From Bin87 sp965116785 (lineage in GTDB: Bacteria; Chloroflexota; Dehalococcoidia; Lucifugimonadales; UBA3495): a DNA stretch of 64,000 nucleotides. The notes under the pieces are model-generated. The model was not told the DNA's origin, searched no databases, and worked only from the letters and a program-made list of their open reading frames with translations. The position numbers and the translations under genes are program-made. Location: the NCBI GenBank assembly GCA_965116785.1, contig OZ220731.1:124001-188000 (forward strand). Direction: 5' to 3'. Position 1 is the stretch's first letter. Each line of letters opens with the position of its first letter. Below are positions 27,006 to 34,711 of this stretch, piece by piece.

Positions 27006-27503
27006 TTATGGTTCCTGGACGTCGTCCAGCCCGTTTCGCGCCCACCTGGCCAGGGCTTTTTCTGGCGCACTGATCTCCGCGACCGACGTATAGTAATAGT
27101 CCTGCCAGCCGCGTTCCGGCAGGCCGGCAAACAGCATGAGGTTCAGCGGATATTCCTCGCTGTCGGTGACCCGGCGGAAGTCGTCGCGGAACAGGAAGGT
27201 CGCCTTGCCCAACGCGATGGCAATGCCAAGCTCGACCATCACGCCCTCGTCGGGTGGCGTTCCGTTCACGACGGCGAATATCCCGTCGGCGTCGCGCACA
27301 TCCTGACAATCGGCCAGGGCGATCCGATGAGCCCAACCCGGCTGGGAAAGGTCGACCTGGTTGTTGCGCTGAAAAGGCTCCCATACCTCCAGGCCGAGGC
27401 TCTCCAGCGCATCGATTAGCTCGGGGAGCAAGCGTGTCTTCTGCTGCTCCGAGAACCCATACGGGTTGGCCAGGTAGACCGTCTTCCGCGGAGAGGACGT
27501 CAT
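27006..27503 (-). CDS. Nucleoside 2-deoxyribosyltransferase family protein
   Basis: 165 residues from ATG 27503; the longer frame to 27560 overlaps the membrane protein gene. The Rossmann-like nucleoside deoxyribosyltransferase pattern is clear: VYLANPYGFSEQQK, then CQDVRDADGIFAVVNGTPPD and EGVMVELGIAIALGKATFLF, with the catalytic Glu in MVELG. It would exchange or hydrolyse the base of deoxynucleosides. It is the last gene of the minus-strand purine group, 24 bases behind the membrane protein gene, so a role in purine salvage is plausible. Confidence 0.85.
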   Translation of the reverse strand: MTSSPRKTVYLANPYGFSEQQKTRLLPELIDALESLGLEVWEPFQRNNQVDLSQPGWAHRIALADCQDVRDADGIFAVVNGTPPDEGVMVELGIAIALGKATFLFRDDFRRVTDSEEYPLNLMLFAGLPERGWQDYYYTSVAEISAPEKALARWARNGLDDVQEP

Positions 27504-27526
27504 GTCCGCTGGACCACTCGTTTGGG

Positions 27527-27961
27527 TCACGCGCCGGACGATTCTCGCCAGAGGCGGCAACCGGTGATGCCCAGGATGATGGGCAAAACGGTGTCAACCA
27601 CGGCCCAGATCACCCAGGCGGTGTGGTTGTCGCCCAAGCTCACGTCGCCGGTGGCCAGAAACGCGAGCCAGTTGTGCAGGAACAGGATGGTTACGCCGGT
27701 GGTGATGTAGAAGGTGACGTTGGCGTCCACGTAACCCCTGGTCACCGGCTCACCTGCATCGCGCCCACTCGCGCGGGTTTTGTACGCGTAGTTGAAACCC
27801 ATTCCCAGGACGAGTCCGATCAGCATCAGCACGTCCAGCACGTGCCACACTGCGAGCACACTGATCGCATCCACCAGGAATATGTTGATGATGAAGAAAA
27901 CGGCAACTGCGATGGATACGCCGACAAGATATACGCCGGCGAGTTTCTTTATTGCTTCCAT
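27527..27961 (-). CDS. Four-helix membrane protein of unknown function
   Basis: 144 residues with four predicted membrane helices (around YLVGVSIAVAVFFIINIFLV, AVWHVLDVLMLIGLVLGMGF, FYITTGVTILFLHNWLAFLA and WAVVDTVLPIILGITGC). GGGAGGAG directly before ATG 27961 supports the start. It lies 13 bases after purL and ahead of the deoxyribosyltransferase gene. I do not recognise the family. The position suggests co-transcription with purine genes but says little about its role. Confidence 0.75.
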   Translation of the reverse strand: MEAIKKLAGVYLVGVSIAVAVFFIINIFLVDAISVLAVWHVLDVLMLIGLVLGMGFNYAYKTRASGRDAGEPVTRGYVDANVTFYITTGVTILFLHNWLAFLATGDVSLGDNHTAWVIWAVVDTVLPIILGITGCRLWRESSGA

Positions 27962-27974
27962 GTCTCCTCCCTGT

Positions 27975-30218
27975 TCAGTGTATTGCGTTGCTCAATCCTC
28001 CATACCATGCGCCGGCCAACTCGTTCACCGGCAGGTCTGTCAGCCCGCCGATCCGCATATGGTTCCCCTCCGTGCGACCCAATATCATCGCGGGAACGCC
28101 GCTCGCGGCGGCTTGGTCCAGTATGCCATCCACATGTTCGGGTGCGACAGCGATCAGGATACGAGATGTGGCCTCTCCAAATAGCGCCGCGTCCCATCGC
28201 GTCGGAACGCTGTCGGCGAATCCATCGGACGCAACGAACCCGATTGATCCCGGTGCGCCAACTCGACCGTCACCAAGAATACAGCATTCGGCCAAGGCTA
28301 CGGCCAGGCCTCCATCCGAGCAGTCGTGGGCTGACCTGACCGTGCCGTCCGCGATCAGGCCGCGGCATAAAGCCTGCACGCGCCGCTCGAGGGCCAGGTC
28401 GATCCTGGGCCGTCCCTTCACCAGGTCGTGTATCGTGTTCAAGTACTCGCTGCCGGCCAGATCGGACGCGCGTGCGGTGAGAAGGTTTGCGCCCAGCAGG
28501 ACGACCGCCAATCCCGTTTCGGGGAACCCTGCTCCACAATGGCGCTGCACATCCTCCAGCAGACCCAATCCGCCCACGATCGGGGTGGGATAGATGGCCG
28601 TCCCCTGGCTCTCGTTGTACAGGCTCGCGTTCCCGCTGACCACCGGAACGCCCAACGCCCGGCACGCTCGCGCCATGCCGCGAATGGACTGCTCCAACTG
28701 GTAGTAAATCTCCGGCCGCTCCGGGTTGCCGAAATTGAGGCAGTCGGTGAGGGCAAGCGGCTCGGCGCCCACGCAGGACAGGTTGCGGGTGACTTCCGCG
28801 ACGACCATCTGGGCGCCACGGTAGGGGTCCAGGTAGCACTGCCGACCGTTGCCGTCGATGGCCACCGCTATGGCCTGACCGGTACCTTTCACCCGCAGCA
28901 CTGCAGCATCGCCAGCGCCCGGTCCGACCACCGTGTTGGTCTGGACCTGGTGATCATACTGCCGGTATACGCCCTGGCGGCTGGCGATATTGGGAGCGGC
29001 AAGCAGGCGCAACAGGGTGTCGCCAACATCCGCGGGCAAGGGCACCTCCCGCAACCGCAGGCGCTGGCGGTTCGCATACTCTTGCGAGGGTTGCCCGTTG
29101 AGCCGGTAGCGCGGTGCGTCGGTCAGATGGGAAACCGGTGCCGAGGCTATGCGCTCCGCACCGTCGGTTACCAGCGCGTAAGGTTCTTCCGTCACCGTGC
29201 CCACCGGGCGACACGGGATGTCCCACTTGTCAAACACCTCTTGTATGGCCGGTACGTGCTCCGGCGCGGCGGCCAGCAGCATGCGCTCCTGGGACTCCGA
29301 AAGCATCACCTCGTAGCCGGTCATGCCGGACTCCCTGCGATGCACCTGGCTGATGTCCAGCGCGATACCCCGACCGCCGCGCGCCGCCGATTCCACCGCC
29401 GCGCTGGTGAGGCCGGCCGCACCCAGGTCCTGCAACGCCCGCACCCGGCCCGTGGCGAGGGCTTCCAGGCAGGCTTCGATGAGCGATTTCTCCAGGAAGG
29501 GATTGCCCACCTGTACGGTCGGCCGCAGTTCCTGTTCCTCCTCGAAGGTGCGCGACGCCAGTCCGGAAGCGCCGTGAATGCCGTCGCGACCGGTGCCCGC
29601 GCCGGCCAGCAGCAGGACGTCACCGGTTCGGTCGGCTGCTGCGCTGGCCAGGTCCTCGATGCGGGCGATGCCAACGCACATGGCGTTGACCAGCGGGTTC
29701 TGCGAATAACAGTCGTCGAAGTAGATTTCGCCGGCCACGTCGGGTACGCCGATGCAATTTCCATACCAGCCGATGCCGTCAACGACTCCTTTCAGGAGGC
29801 GGCGGTTCGCGGCCAAATCAGGCGTGCCGAACCGGAGGGAGTTGAGCAGGGCGATGGGTCGAGCGCCCATGGCCAGGATGTCGCGGACGATGCCGCCGAC
29901 GCCGGTGGCCGCGCCTTGCAGTGGCTCCACCGCGGACGGGTGGTTGTGGGACTCCACCTTGAAAACTACGGCCAGCCCGTTGCCAATATCAATGGCGCCG
30001 GCGTTCTCGGCGCCGGCCTGGGACAGTGTGCGCTCCGAGCGCGACGGCAGCATCCCCAGCAACGGGCGGGAGTGCTTGTAACCGCAGTGCTCGCTCCACA
30101 GCGCGCCGAACATGCCCAGCTCAACGGGGTTGGGCTCCCGGTCCAGCCGGTCGACTATCATGTCGTATTCAGCCTGGGACAGCGCGATTTCGTCGAGGAT
30201 TTCCTGGGTAACCGGCAT
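27975..30218 (-). CDS. purL: Phosphoribosylformylglycinamidine synthase II (small PurL)
   Basis: 747 residues, the length of the small PurL that works as PurLQS. It converts FGAR and glutamine-derived ammonia to FGAM. Seen: MFGALWSEHCGYKHSRPLL, VVFKVESHNHPSAVEPLQGA, GVGGIVRDILAMGARPIALL, GLTSAAVESAARGGRGIALD and, in the second half, SAHDCSDGGLAVALAECC. The ATG at 30218 with GGAAGG upstream was preferred over a TTG at 30242 that overlaps the preceding gene. purQ is two genes upstream on the same strand; the small purS partner is not visible in the window. Confidence 0.95.
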   Translation of the reverse strand: MPVTQEILDEIALSQAEYDMIVDRLDREPNPVELGMFGALWSEHCGYKHSRPLLGMLPSRSERTLSQAGAENAGAIDIGNGLAVVFKVESHNHPSAVEPLQGAATGVGGIVRDILAMGARPIALLNSLRFGTPDLAANRRLLKGVVDGIGWYGNCIGVPDVAGEIYFDDCYSQNPLVNAMCVGIARIEDLASAAADRTGDVLLLAGAGTGRDGIHGASGLASRTFEEEQELRPTVQVGNPFLEKSLIEACLEALATGRVRALQDLGAAGLTSAAVESAARGGRGIALDISQVHRRESGMTGYEVMLSESQERMLLAAAPEHVPAIQEVFDKWDIPCRPVGTVTEEPYALVTDGAERIASAPVSHLTDAPRYRLNGQPSQEYANRQRLRLREVPLPADVGDTLLRLLAAPNIASRQGVYRQYDHQVQTNTVVGPGAGDAAVLRVKGTGQAIAVAIDGNGRQCYLDPYRGAQMVVAEVTRNLSCVGAEPLALTDCLNFGNPERPEIYYQLEQSIRGMARACRALGVPVVSGNASLYNESQGTAIYPTPIVGGLGLLEDVQRHCGAGFPETGLAVVLLGANLLTARASDLAGSEYLNTIHDLVKGRPRIDLALERRVQALCRGLIADGTVRSAHDCSDGGLAVALAECCILGDGRVGAPGSIGFVASDGFADSVPTRWDAALFGEATSRILIAVAPEHVDGILDQAAASGVPAMILGRTEGNHMRIGGLTDLPVNELAGAWYGGLSNAIH

Positions 30219-30234
30219 CAGTACCTTCCGCGCG

Positions 30235-31152
30235 TCATGCAATCAATCCTCCGACTACCACCATGGCAACGCCGCCGACTGCCAGCAACGTGCCGACGAC
30301 CAGTCCCGTCGTGATAGTTTCCGACTGCCGCAGGAACAAGCGGACCAAGACCATGGTCACCAGCGGGTTGCAGGATACTATGGGAGCGAGGACCAGGATG
30401 CTCGAGCCCTCCCGGGTCACCGCGAAATAAAGCGAAATCACCGCGCACGCCGCGGCGAATCCGGCCAGGAACACCCAAAGCGGAGCCCATCCTGCACTGC
30501 CCGTCTTCTGCGCCGCTTCCCGCCCGAACACCGGAGACAGCAGCAGCGTGGCGAAGAACATGCTGCCGGCCGCCATGATCAGCGGAGAACCGAACAACTC
30601 GCTCAGCACCCGGCCACTTAGCGTCGATGCGCCGTAGCACGCTGCAGCCAGCAGTGCCAACAGGTAACCCAGCACCGATTTCCAGTCGCGTCCCCAGCTT
30701 TGACGCAGGAAGTTGCCGCTGGTCAGTACCAGTCCGATGACCACCACCACCGTACCCACGCCCAGCAGCACGGTCAGATGCTCATTGAAACCGGGGACGC
30801 CCATGCGGGTCAGGGTGATGGAGAACAGAGCAGAGAACAGCGCCGCGCTACCCACGATGGGCGTGACTCGGGCCGCTCCGATCAGGCTGATGGCGATGTA
30901 CTGCTGTGAACGACCGCCCATGTAGCTGAGGATGCCGTTGCCCAGCAGCCACACCATGGCGATGGCCGGCAGGGCGATCACTGCATCGAACTCGAAGACC
31001 AGGGCCAAGGTGCCGGCCAGCAGGGTCGAGGCCACCAGCGAGATGAGCGACGACGGCATGGGTCGTATCGACTGCATACCCTGGCGGGCCATCACCGCGG
31101 AACTGCCGAACCCCAGCACCGCGATGCACGCCAGACCGATGGAAAGCAGCAT
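30235..31152 (-). CDS. EamA/DMT-family transporter
   Basis: 305 residues with about ten hydrophobic helices arranged as two EamA repeats (for example LGFGSSAVMARQGMQ near the start and WVFLAGFAAACAVISLYFAV, ILVLAPIVSCNPLVTMVLVR in the second). Start ATG 31152 lies only 2 bases after the purQ stop, and a much longer upstream frame is only the shadow of purQ. The gene stops 16 bases before purL. A transporter tucked between purQ and purL may export or import a metabolite linked to purine metabolism, but the substrate is unknown. Confidence 0.85.
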   Translation of the reverse strand: MLLSIGLACIAVLGFGSSAVMARQGMQSIRPMPSSLISLVASTLLAGTLALVFEFDAVIALPAIAMVWLLGNGILSYMGGRSQQYIAISLIGAARVTPIVGSAALFSALFSITLTRMGVPGFNEHLTVLLGVGTVVVVIGLVLTSGNFLRQSWGRDWKSVLGYLLALLAAACYGASTLSGRVLSELFGSPLIMAAGSMFFATLLLSPVFGREAAQKTGSAGWAPLWVFLAGFAAACAVISLYFAVTREGSSILVLAPIVSCNPLVTMVLVRLFLRQSETITTGLVVGTLLAVGGVAMVVVGGLIA

Positions 31153-31154
31153 CG

Positions 31155-31850
31155 CTAGCGGGCCGATGCCGCGTCGATCATCGAGCCGAAAATCAGGTTG
31201 CCGTCGTCGGAGCCCAGCAGCGGCTCGCAGCTCCTTTCGGGGTGAGGCATCATGCCCAGCACGTTGCGGCCTTCGTTGATTATGCCCGCGATGTTGTCCA
31301 CGGACCCGTTGGGGTTGGAGCCTGGCGTAACCGTTCCATCGGGTTCGCAGTAGCGAAACAGGATCCTGTCCTGCTCTTCCATTTGCGTGATGGTGGACGC
31401 ATCCGCGTAGTAGTTGCCCTCGCCGTGGGATACGGGTACCGCCAACGGTTGGCCGACGACGCAGCGGCTGGTGAATGGGGTGTCCGACTTTTCGGTGCGC
31501 AAGTGTGTCCACTGGCAACGGTATTCCAGGTGGCCGTTGCGGCGCAACGCGCCCGGCAGGAGGCCGGCTTCGCACAGGATCTGGAAGCCGTTGCAGATGC
31601 CGATGACCAACCCGCCCCTGGCGGCGAAGTCCCGCACCGCGCCCATCACCGGAGAGAAGCGGGCAATTGCTCCGGCGCGCAGGTAGTCGCCGTAGGAAAA
31701 CCCGCCCGGCACTATGATCGCGTCGTACCCGTGGACGCTATCTTCCTTGTGCCAGATGTAATCGGCTTCCTGCCGCAGCACCCCGCTCACGGCGTGATGG
31801 CAGTCGGTGTCGCTCCAGGTTCCCGGGAAGACCAGGATGCCGAAACGCAT
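31155..31850 (-). CDS. purQ: Phosphoribosylformylglycinamidine synthase I
   Basis: 231 residues, a class I glutamine amidotransferase that supplies ammonia to PurL. Features: FGILVFPGTWSDTDCHHAV at the start, IIVPGGFSYGDYLRAGAIA, the nucleophile Cys in GLVIGICNGFQILCEAGLLP, and the His-Glu pair in VLGMMPHPERSCEPLLG. It is separated from purL by the EamA gene and follows yqeY by 8 bases on the same strand. All four genes are probably one transcript. Confidence 0.95.
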   Translation of the reverse strand: MRFGILVFPGTWSDTDCHHAVSGVLRQEADYIWHKEDSVHGYDAIIVPGGFSYGDYLRAGAIARFSPVMGAVRDFAARGGLVIGICNGFQILCEAGLLPGALRRNGHLEYRCQWTHLRTEKSDTPFTSRCVVGQPLAVPVSHGEGNYYADASTITQMEEQDRILFRYCEPDGTVTPGSNPNGSVDNIAGIINEGRNVLGMMPHPERSCEPLLGSDDGNLIFGSMIDAASAR

Positions 31851-31858
31851 ACGTAAGG

Positions 31859-32314
31859 TCAGCCTGCCGATTCCAGGAGTCGGGACACTATGGCGTTGAC
31901 CTGGCTGCCGTCCGCCTTGCCGCGCACCTGCGGCATGAGGCGGCCCATGACCTTGCCGCGGTCGCCCGGGCCGGCGGCTCCGGTGTCAGCGATAGCCTGT
32001 CGGGCAATGGCTTCGATTTCGTCCTCGCCCAGCTGTTCGGGCATGTATTCCAGGAGGATCGCCAGAGACGCCCCTTCCTTGGCAACGAGGTCGGCGCGTC
32101 CGCCCTGGCCGAACATCTCGATGCTCTCGCGGCGGTCCTTGACCTGCTTGGCAACCACGTCGGTGACGCCGCTCTCGTCCAGCTCTTTCAGATTGTTCTT
32201 TTCCGTCAGCTGGATCTGGCTCTTGAGGAACCGCAGCGTTTCCAGGCGCTCACGGTCTCGAGCGCGCATGGTGTTGCGGATGTCTTCTTCCAACCGGTCC
32301 TTGATGGTAGCCAT
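31859..32314 (-). CDS. yqeY: GatB/YqeY domain protein
   Basis: 151 residues typical of the stand-alone YqeY family, related to the tail domain of GatB and thought to bind tRNA. Seen: MATIKDRLEEDIRNTMRARD, ETLRFLKSQIQLTEK, ILLEYMPEQLGEDEIEAIAR and GKVMGRLMPQVRGKADGSQV, the conserved GKVMG-LM patch. First gene of the minus-strand purine transcript. Its molecular role is not settled. Confidence 0.9.
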   Translation of the reverse strand: MATIKDRLEEDIRNTMRARDRERLETLRFLKSQIQLTEKNNLKELDESGVTDVVAKQVKDRRESIEMFGQGGRADLVAKEGASLAILLEYMPEQLGEDEIEAIARQAIADTGAAGPGDRGKVMGRLMPQVRGKADGSQVNAIVSRLLESAG

Positions 32315-32443
32315 AGCGCCGCCGCCTTTCGCATCTCTCGCGTCCGGTGGGCTTCGAGAGTCCTGATCCGGGCGACGAGCAAGTCGTTAAATGCTACAAC
32401 GCGACCGGGCCGATACGCAACCGTGCTATACTGAAAACGTCAG

Positions 32444-32530
32444 GCCGAAGTGGCGGAATGGTAGACGCGCCGGTCTCAAAAACCGGTGGGAGAATATCCC
32501 GTGTCGGTTCGAGTCCGACCTTCGGCACCA
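32444..32530 (+). tRNA. tRNA-Leu (CAA)
   Basis: An 87-nt class II tRNA. The acceptor stem pairs GCCGAAG with CTTCGGC, followed by A and an encoded CCA. The anticodon stem CCGGT/ACCGG encloses the loop CTCAAAA, giving anticodon CAA. The variable arm is long, as in leucine tRNAs, and the T arm carries GGTTCGAGTCC. TATACT lies 13 bases upstream. It is divergent from the yqeY-purQ group. Confidence 0.96.
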
Positions 32531-32941
32531 TAACGCAAGTCTCTGGCGCAAACGCGGCTTCAATTGAGGCCGTTTTTGTTATGTTGCAGACTAAATCCAG
32601 AGCTGCCGGCTGCGCCGGCCGTGCATTGGTCAGTACCAAGCTGCGGGCGTCCCGGTGAGACTGTCGGTTAACGGGCTCGACCGCCACAACACGATCCTGG
32701 CGGCTACAGTAGACATCGTCTCGGCAGAGCTTCCAGCGTAGACTCGCCAAAACCACCGCGACAATCCTTCAAATGGCGGCAGGTCGGCGCGGATGTTGGC
32801 CGAACCAAGGTGAGCATCGTCAGGGATTGGCGTCGGGGTAAGGGGCCAGACGGGGGTTCCAATCCCGGCGAACGAGCCGATTGGCGGCGCCCGATCCGGC
32901 TCCTTGCGTGTCACCCGTGCGGATGCCGTTGGACCGACCGT
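32531..32941. other. Intergenic region after tRNA-Leu
   Basis: About 410 bases without a supportable gene. It contains GGGGTTCCAATCCCGGCG near 32855, which looks like a T-arm, but no acceptor or anticodon stem fits around it. Possible decayed integration debris next to the tRNA. Confidence 0.45.
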
Positions 32942-34303
32942 TTAATCGGCCGCCGCCGGAGCGAAGCCCGCCCGCTCTGCAAGGGCGAGATCCAGCGCGC
33001 GCTTTTCTGCGCGCTCGGTTTCCGGCGAGAACCGCACTGCCAGAACCAGGGAGGACGCCACCACCACGGTCATGCCCACGATGAGCAGAGCGTCGGCGTA
33101 GGTGAGGCCTTCCGCGCGGAATAGGAACCCGAAAGCCACCGCGCCGGCGTTGCCCCCGGCGCCCACGATGCCGGCGACGGATCCCAGTGCCTTGCGGTTG
33201 ATGAACGGCACCACGGAGAAGGTCGCTCCCTCCGACATCTGGACAAACAGGCTGAACACGATCATCGCGCCCACGGCCAGGAACAGCGTCGCCATCTGGG
33301 AGAAGAGGATCAGGGCGAGGCCTTCCACCAGCAGCACCCCTCCCAGGAACATCACGCGTCCCCTCAGGCCGAACCGGATGCCCATTTTGTCGCCGAAAAA
33401 CCCACCCAGAGTGCGGGCGAAGATGTTCATCAGGCCGAAGGTGCCGGCGATGATGCCGGCGGTGGCCAGGTTCAGCTCAAAGCGGTCGTAGTAGTACAGC
33501 GCGGCGATGTTGTTGATGGTCAACTCCACGCCGAAACACGCGCCGTAGATGACGAACAATGCCCAGACGCGCGGGTCCCTGGCGGCTTCCAGGAATGAGC
33601 CTTTGCTTCCCGCCGAGTCCGGCATCAGACCACGGGCGCGCAGGTCGCGATAATTGCCGTTCGGGCAATCCTGCGTGAGGAAGTAGTAGGCGACGCCCAC
33701 CAGCATCAGCGCCGCGCCGGGTATCACCATGGCGATGCGCCATCCCAGCACTTCGCCGACCCCAAACATCAGCACCCCGGCGAACACCAGCGGCATGACC
33801 ATCTGCGTCACGCCGCCGCCCAGGTTTCCCCAGCCGGCGGTGGTGGCGTTGGCCGTGCCGACCACGTTGGGCGCGAACATCACCGACGTGTGGTACTGGG
33901 TGATGACAAAGGACGCGCCGATCACGCCGATGGCCAGCCGGAACAGCAGGAACGTTTCGTAGTTCTGGGCCAGCCCGATGCACATGACCGGTATCGAGCC
34001 GACGATCAGCAGGCCGCTGTAGGCCAGCCGGGGGCCGATGCGGTCGCACAGCCATCCAAAGACCAGGCGGGCCACGATGGTGATCGCAACCGACGCGATG
34101 ATGGTGTTCCCGATCTGGGCCTTGCTCAGGAGCAGGTCTTCGCGCACCACCGCCATCATCGGGGCGATGCCGAACCATCCGAAGAAGCACAGGAAGAAGG
34201 CGAACCACGTGATGTGGAACGTCCGCATGTGCGGCGCCGCCAGGCTGAACAGGCGTATCCGGGTGGCTTTGCCGCCATCTACGGTGGCGTTCACCAGGCT
34301 CAT
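32942..34303 (-). CDS. narK: Nitrate/nitrite transporter, NNP family (MFS)
   Basis: 453 residues with 12 expected membrane helices. Family marks: FHITWFAFFLCFFGWFGIAP in helix 1, IARLVFGWLCDRIGPR-type loop (VARLVFGWLCDRIGPRLAYS), and the nitrate signature NATTAGWGNLGGGVTQMVMP, plus the second-half FSLFVQMSEGATFSVVPF and GIVGAGGNAGAVAFGFLF. It takes up nitrate (and perhaps exports nitrite). It is the last gene of the nitrate assimilation operon; its ATG overlaps the nirD stop by 4 bases. Confidence 0.93.
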   Translation of the reverse strand: MSLVNATVDGGKATRIRLFSLAAPHMRTFHITWFAFFLCFFGWFGIAPMMAVVREDLLLSKAQIGNTIIASVAITIVARLVFGWLCDRIGPRLAYSGLLIVGSIPVMCIGLAQNYETFLLFRLAIGVIGASFVITQYHTSVMFAPNVVGTANATTAGWGNLGGGVTQMVMPLVFAGVLMFGVGEVLGWRIAMVIPGAALMLVGVAYYFLTQDCPNGNYRDLRARGLMPDSAGSKGSFLEAARDPRVWALFVIYGACFGVELTINNIAALYYYDRFELNLATAGIIAGTFGLMNIFARTLGGFFGDKMGIRFGLRGRVMFLGGVLLVEGLALILFSQMATLFLAVGAMIVFSLFVQMSEGATFSVVPFINRKALGSVAGIVGAGGNAGAVAFGFLFRAEGLTYADALLIVGMTVVVASSLVLAVRFSPETERAEKRALDLALAERAGFAPAAAD

Positions 34304-34707
34304 TCTCTCATCTCCGGGCGGTCGGAGCAGGTCGGTTGTGACCCGGATACCGCGATCAGGATATCGCCGTCTTCGTTCACCGAAATCGGATAGATCCGCA
34401 GCGCCGGGCAGTCGTTGCCCAGCGGTTCCCCGGTGGCCACGTTGAACCGGAAGTTATGCAGCGGGCAGATCAATGCTTCACCGCCCAGCAATCCATCGGC
34501 CAGCGGGCCGGCGCGGTGGGGGCATTCCGCTTGGGCGGCATACACCTGTCCCTGACGGCTGCGAAACACCGCGATGCCCACGCCCCCGATTTCGAACCGG
34601 CGCCCTTCGCCGAGGGGTATCTGCGCGGCGCTGCCGAGGTTCTGCGTCGCCGAGGATGACATATCGCTCACCGCAAACACTTCCGGCGCCTTCGTGATCA
34701 GTACCAT
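34300..34707 (-). CDS. nirD: Nitrite reductase small subunit, Rieske type
   Basis: 135 residues with a Rieske [2Fe-2S] fold. The cluster ligands AECPHRAGPL (CxH) and LICPLHNFRFNVATGE (CxxH) are both complete. Many NirD proteins have lost these ligands, so this one probably carries a cluster like the Rieske-type NirD of actinobacteria and Chloroflexota. It pairs with NirB for NADH-dependent nitrite reduction to ammonium. An internal ATG (MSSSATQN) is an alternative start. It lies 4 bases behind nirB and overlaps the transporter gene. Confidence 0.9.
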   Translation of the reverse strand: MVLITKAPEVFAVSDMSSSATQNLGSAAQIPLGEGRRFEIGGVGIAVFRSRQGQVYAAQAECPHRAGPLADGLLGGEALICPLHNFRFNVATGEPLGNDCPALRIYPISVNEDGDILIAVSGSQPTCSDRPEMRE

Positions 34708-34711
34708 GACG

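Noticed and set aside
30235..31575. Long minus-strand frame extending the EamA protein by 141 residues
   Set aside because: The extension is the out-of-frame shadow of purQ and is very rich in Arg, Pro and His.
32855..32875. A tRNA-like T-arm (GGGGTTCCAATCCC) after tRNA-Leu
   Set aside because: No acceptor, D or anticodon stem can be built around it.
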